A stretch of 27,217 bases of DNA from Tritrichomonas musculus (lineage: Eukaryota > Parabasalia > Tritrichomonadida > Tritrichomonadidae), in NCBI GenBank assembly GCA_039105265.1, contig JAPFFF010000303.1, forward strand, positions 1-27,217, written 5' to 3'. The notes under the pieces were generated by a model, which was not told the DNA's origin, did no database searches, and saw only the letters and a program-made list of their open reading frames with translations. The translations under genes were made by a program, and so were the position numbers. Shown here one piece after another: positions 24,253 to 27,217 of the stretch (positions are counted from its first letter, which is position 1; each line of letters starts with the position of its first letter).

Positions 24253-24489
24253 ATGAAAGGTCAACGATATGTACACAAGTCAAAGTGGAAAATAATTTGG
24301 GTTATTGACGATGATGGTTCTAGAAAACCGTTTCTTCTTGATGAAAAAGGTTCATTGGCATTGATGTATTTTCCAAAGAATGAAAATAGAAATCTTCGAA
24401 AAGAAATACAAAAAATATATCCCAAAAAAACACTTCATCCAATAGGACCAATTCGATTTCATGATTTTAGAAATCAAGATAAAGGTTGA
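24253..24489 (+). CDS. Small basic hypothetical protein
   Basis: The 78-residue protein (MKGQRYVHKSKWKIIWVIDD...) contains a strand-rich middle (WVIDDDGSRKPFLLDEKGSL) and a basic second half (NRNLRKEIQKIYPKKTLHPI). No family is recognised. It begins immediately after the preceding coding-like stretch, with no spacer, so it may not be expressed from its own promoter. The AT-rich bases to its right (24490-24607) hold no gene that can be supported. Confidence 0.5.
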   Translation: MKGQRYVHKSKWKIIWVIDDDGSRKPFLLDEKGSLALMYFPKNENRNLRKEIQKIYPKKTLHPIGPIRFHDFRNQDKG

Positions 24490-24607
24490 AATATTGGCTT
24501 ATTAATAATATTTGGATCTTTTCTTGGATTTAATAAGACTGCTGGTTTAGCACTAATTTTTTTATTAAAACTTCCAAATGCCATTCTTTTTATTTATTTT
24601 TAAAAAA

Positions 24608-24874
24608 ATGACTTTATCATTACCAAAAGCTTTAAAGGACGATAGACAAGAATTAAGACATTTATTTAGTGAAATCAAAAGTGAATTATTTGATACATTT
24701 ATGAAAACAGATAGTTTTACTGAATCTTGTGAATGTATGAATATTTCAAAGAATATAAGTGTTATAGAAAAAGAAATAGAAACAGATTTTAATGAACTTG
24801 AAGATATTATATTTAGGATGAAACAAACATTAGATCGCACATTAGTCATCAAAAAGTATTTTCAAATTTCATAA
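24608..24874 (+). CDS. Small helical protein
   Basis: The 88-residue protein (MTLSLPKALKDDRQELRHLF...) is helical and charged, with one Cys-containing turn (ESCECMNISKN). The start at 24608 is preferred over an in-frame ATG at 24578 because the latter would add a hydrophobic MPFFLFIFKK end derived from the T-rich leader; the longer form would be a membrane protein and cannot be excluded. No family is recognised. Confidence 0.55.
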   Translation: MTLSLPKALKDDRQELRHLFSEIKSELFDTFMKTDSFTESCECMNISKNISVIEKEIETDFNELEDIIFRMKQTLDRTLVIKKYFQIS

Positions 24875-24894
24875 ATTTTTTCAGAAACTCAAAA

Positions 24895-25428
24895 ATGATT
24901 AAGAAAAGAGCAGCGAATGCAGGAGTAAATGCTAATATTTCGTTAGAGCCTTCAGCAGCTAGTCAAAGTACAAACAACTTAACAAATAATATAATAATTA
25001 ATAAAAGAGATGATGGGAAAGAAGATATTGTTATAACTCGTGAAATTGAATTACCTGATATCAAAAATAATGAAATTGAAAAAGATGTTAAATATTTAAT
25101 TTTAGAAACATATGCAAAAATTTTATTAGATCAAGATAAAGCTTTAATTTCGAATTTAATATCTAAAAATTGTATTATTATACCAATTACAAGTTTACAA
25201 GAAATAATCAAAACTATATTAGGTAAAAATTGTTCATCTGTAGAAATTTATATTGATGAAGATATTAAATGTTGTGCATCTAAAGCATCACCTATTCGAA
25301 AAATTGAAGCAATAAAAATAATTAATGAAGATGGTGAAATGGTAACAGATTTCAAACAAGTTTATAACAAAGAATTTAATGATTTAGTTAATGTTTATCA
25401 TCTTTGTTTGAAATATGTTGTTGTATAA
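24895..25428 (+). CDS. Hypothetical protein
   Basis: The 177-residue protein has an Ala/Ser/Asn-rich leader (about 1-40), then a folded-looking body. The body contains EIEKDVKYLILETYAKILLD, NCIIIPITSLQEIIKTILGK, SVEIYIDEDIKCCA and an end rich in hydrophobics (LVNVYHLCLKYVVV). It is not recognised. Its stop lies 10 bases from the stop of the convergent fibre-like gene. Confidence 0.62.
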   Translation: MIKKRAANAGVNANISLEPSAASQSTNNLTNNIIINKRDDGKEDIVITREIELPDIKNNEIEKDVKYLILETYAKILLDQDKALISNLISKNCIIIPITSLQEIIKTILGKNCSSVEIYIDEDIKCCASKASPIRKIEAIKIINEDGEMVTDFKQVYNKEFNDLVNVYHLCLKYVVV

Positions 25429-25438
25429 GAGAGAACTT

Positions 25439-27217
25439 TTACTCTTTGAATACACAAACAATATTATCATTTATTTTTGCAGTTATGATTCCAATTGTTA
25501 AACGTCTTATTTTTGATGTTATTGGAGTATTTTCATCAAGAACTTTGATTTGATTATCTTCATCAATATAAATTTCATCACCAATTTCAAACCTTGATGA
25601 ATCATCAACTTTGACCAAATAATCACCATGACTTGCAAAAGTAATTGAATTATTTTCTTCGTCAATTCGAACACAAATTCCAATAAATTCTTTCCAAGTA
25701 CCTGTAGTTTTCACTGAACAAATACAATCTATTGAATCTTTTTCGGTTGATTCAATCCATTCATTATCAACATTCTTATAAACTTTTCCTGTAATAAATA
25801 CTGGTTTTCCTATTTCAAAATCATCAATAATATCTTCAATTGGAGCATAATGTGTGATTGTATTTGAACCCCTACTGTTGACAGTTCCTTTGACATCTAA
25901 ATTTCCAAAAATCTCGAATAGTCTTCCTGATGGAGAAACTTCATAAGAAAATGCTATTGAATCATTCAAAATTACTTTCCAGCGGGCAGTATTGTATTGA
26001 TTATAATATATTATTTTAGAACATTTTGTTGAATCCAAACCAAGAACTATATTTGATTCATATAAATTTGGATTTCCTTGATATACCTTTAAACAATCTG
26101 CATCTACACCATCTATTTCTAAATCACCATATGTTATAAAAACGTTATTATGAAAAATGGTATGATTTGCGTCCCAACCAATAATATTTGCACAACCTGT
26201 AACACCTAAAACACCTAAACCAGTCATAAAACCGAAAGTAGCAGCTTCATTTTCATTTGTACCTATGCCTGCTATTAACGAGATTTTTAAATCTGATTCT
26301 GTATTATTTGTATCTAATATTGTTATTTTCCCATTTATCGTTGAATCACCCTCTTTGGAGACATAATTGGTCAAATCAACAGGTTCAGGAATTTCACTTT
26401 TCAATGCATAATTTGACAAATCCATAGGTTCAGGAATCTCACTTTTCAATGCATAATTGGCCAAATCAACAGGTTCAGGAATTTCACTTTTTAATGCTAT
26501 TTTATCTTGCTTCAATATTTTTTCCGCTAATATTAATTTGGTATCAAAAGAGTCTTCCCCATTATCGATGTAAAAGCATTGACCAAATCTATCGCTTTTA
26601 TAATAGGTCAAGTTATAGGTTGTTCCATCAATTTCAACATCGACATTAACTCCATCTTCAGTAATAACACCATCATAGTCAAACAAATAATCAAACTCTT
26701 TTACAAAGCCATCGTTATTTGATATTGTTCCAACAAGGTGAATTCCACTAGTCAATTTTATTTTGACTTCCCACGATCCTGAACTATCTTGTACGTTTTC
26801 AAAAGGCACATCGACTGCATCTTTATATATCAAATCATTTTTGCTTCGATATTTTGCATCTGCTTCTTCTTTCGTATATAATTCTTCAATATTTGGTTTC
26901 TTAGCTAATTCTTGTTGAATAGTTTCTAAAGCAGTATTTACTTCGTCAGTTGTTGGATATTCAAGACTAAACATTGCAACATCATTTTGATGACTATTTA
27001 CTGCTAATGCATTTATTTTTTCATCTAAAGCTTCAATATCAGATAAATAAGCAATATCAGCTGGAGTTTTCTCAACTAAAAGTCTCATAAATGTATTGTT
27101 TTCAATGATACATCCAGCAATCTTATAGTCAGTATTTTCTCCTGTTATAATTATATTTTTATCAATTTTACTAATATTGGATAAATATTTTGTACGATAT
27201 TCTTCCGATTTTGGAAG
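25439..27217 (-). CDS. Fibre-like protein with SEIPEP repeats, partial at window edge
   Basis: The frame is open to the right edge (at least 592 codons), so the true start is outside; the ATG at 27088 is internal. Visible order is a helical N-terminal part (about 44-120 of the visible protein), three 15-residue repeats (LKSEIPEPVDLANYA type, 26365-26499), and a STINGKITI segment. A beta-rich, Gly/Asn-rich body follows (FGFMTGLGVLGVTGCANIIG and on). The C-terminal module opens IDDFEIGKPVFITGKVYKNV and ends KRRLTIGIITAKI-like. Repeats of the SEIPEP..NYALK kind and NGKI segments are typical of phage and viral tail or collar fibres, which trimerise. A virion spike or fibre is therefore the best guess, by analogy only. 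Confidence 0.62.
   Translation of the reverse strand, partial: LPKSEEYRTKYLSNISKIDKNIIITGENTDYKIAGCIIENNTFMRLLVEKTPADIAYLSDIEALDEKINALAVNSHQNDVAMFSLEYPTTDEVNTALETIQQELAKKPNIEELYTKEEADAKYRSKNDLIYKDAVDVPFENVQDSSGSWEVKIKLTSGIHLVGTISNNDGFVKEFDYLFDYDGVITEDGVNVDVEIDGTTYNLTYYKSDRFGQCFYIDNGEDSFDTKLILAEKILKQDKIALKSEIPEPVDLANYALKSEIPEPMDLSNYALKSEIPEPVDLTNYVSKEGDSTINGKITILDTNNTESDLKISLIAGIGTNENEAATFGFMTGLGVLGVTGCANIIGWDANHTIFHNNVFITYGDLEIDGVDADCLKVYQGNPNLYESNIVLGLDSTKCSKIIYYNQYNTARWKVILNDSIAFSYEVSPSGRLFEIFGNLDVKGTVNSRGSNTITHYAPIEDIIDDFEIGKPVFITGKVYKNVDNEWIESTEKDSIDCICSVKTTGTWKEFIGICVRIDEENNSITFASHGDYLVKVDDSSRFEIGDEIYIDEDNQIKVLDENTPITSKIRRLTIGIITAKINDNIVCVFKE
26365..26499 (-). repeat. 45-base tandem repeat in fibre-like gene, three units
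   Basis: Three in-frame units of 45 bases (about 26365-26409, 26410-26454, 26455-26499), differing at a handful of positions, encode SEIPEP(V/M)DL(A/S/T)NYALK. Confidence 0.85.

Larger units (their letters stand above)
2392..27217. mobile_element. Polinton/Maverick-class virus-like DNA element, right end outside window
   Basis: A retroviral-type integrase and a protein-primed family B DNA polymerase in one gene-dense block define the Polinton/Maverick class. These elements are known to be very abundant in trichomonads. Accessory parts seen are an SF3 helicase, a KilA-N protein, many coiled-coil proteins, small membrane proteins, basic SAP-like proteins and a fibre-like protein. Capsid proteins, packaging ATPase and protease are not recognised and could lie to the right. 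The copy spans at least ~24.8 kb. It looks young and mostly whole, with perhaps two to four interruptions, chiefly in the glycoprotein-like locus and around 23.7-24.5 kb. The left boundary is placed at the first gene for convenience; the true end is probably within 1992-2391. Confidence 0.85.

Noticed and set aside
1-27217. tRNA, rRNA or other structured RNA genes
   Set aside because: No cloverleaf with a B-box-like GTTCRANNC in the right setting, and no rRNA-like block, was seen by eye.

Overview
The window looks like a piece of a parabasalid (trichomonad) genome, Trichomonas- or Tritrichomonas-like. It is very AT-rich and shows no obvious introns. Genes sit a few bases behind a TCAYW-type initiator, and stop codons overlap a UAAA-type poly(A) signal. 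The left flank carries two typical trichomonad host genes: a BspA-like leucine-rich-repeat surface protein (1-654, minus, cut by the window edge) and a caspase-like C14 peptidase (1272-1988, minus). The host assignment is inference from these traits.

From about 2.4 kb to the right edge the window is occupied by one large virus-like DNA element of the Polinton/Maverick class. Its diagnostic parts are a retroviral-type integrase (5870-7258, minus) and a protein-primed family B DNA polymerase of 1219 residues (16679-20338, plus). It also carries an SF3 helicase of the D5/DUF5906 kind (9286-10989, minus) and a KilA-N protein (15612-16319). The left end lies somewhere in 1992-2391; the right end is outside the window. 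Long open frames and near-identical promoters suggest a fairly young copy that looks mostly whole, with perhaps two to four interruptions in accessory genes. No capsid, packaging ATPase or maturation protease is recognised here.

Layout: 2.4-5.8 kb holds charged proteins of unknown role behind palindromic divergent promoters. 5.9-9.3 kb holds the integrase and a tandem array of five small coiled-coil genes, each behind a nearly identical promoter. 9.3-16.6 kb holds the helicase, small membrane proteins, a glycoprotein-like locus, more coiled-coil genes and KilA-N. 16.7-20.3 kb is the polymerase. 20.3-25.4 kb holds two small membrane proteins and then a run of very basic proteins, some with SAP-like folds. 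The right edge is a fibre-like protein with short phage-type repeats.

The clearest system-level signal is regulatory. Genes from about 7.3 to 20.6 kb share a module of a Myb-like AACGG/CCGTT site, often TTTTGACA, and a TCAYT initiator about 15-20 bases before ATG. The basic-protein and fibre end lacks it, which suggests an early/late or replication/structure split. Assignments beyond the integrase, polymerase, helicase, KilA-N and host genes are descriptive only.
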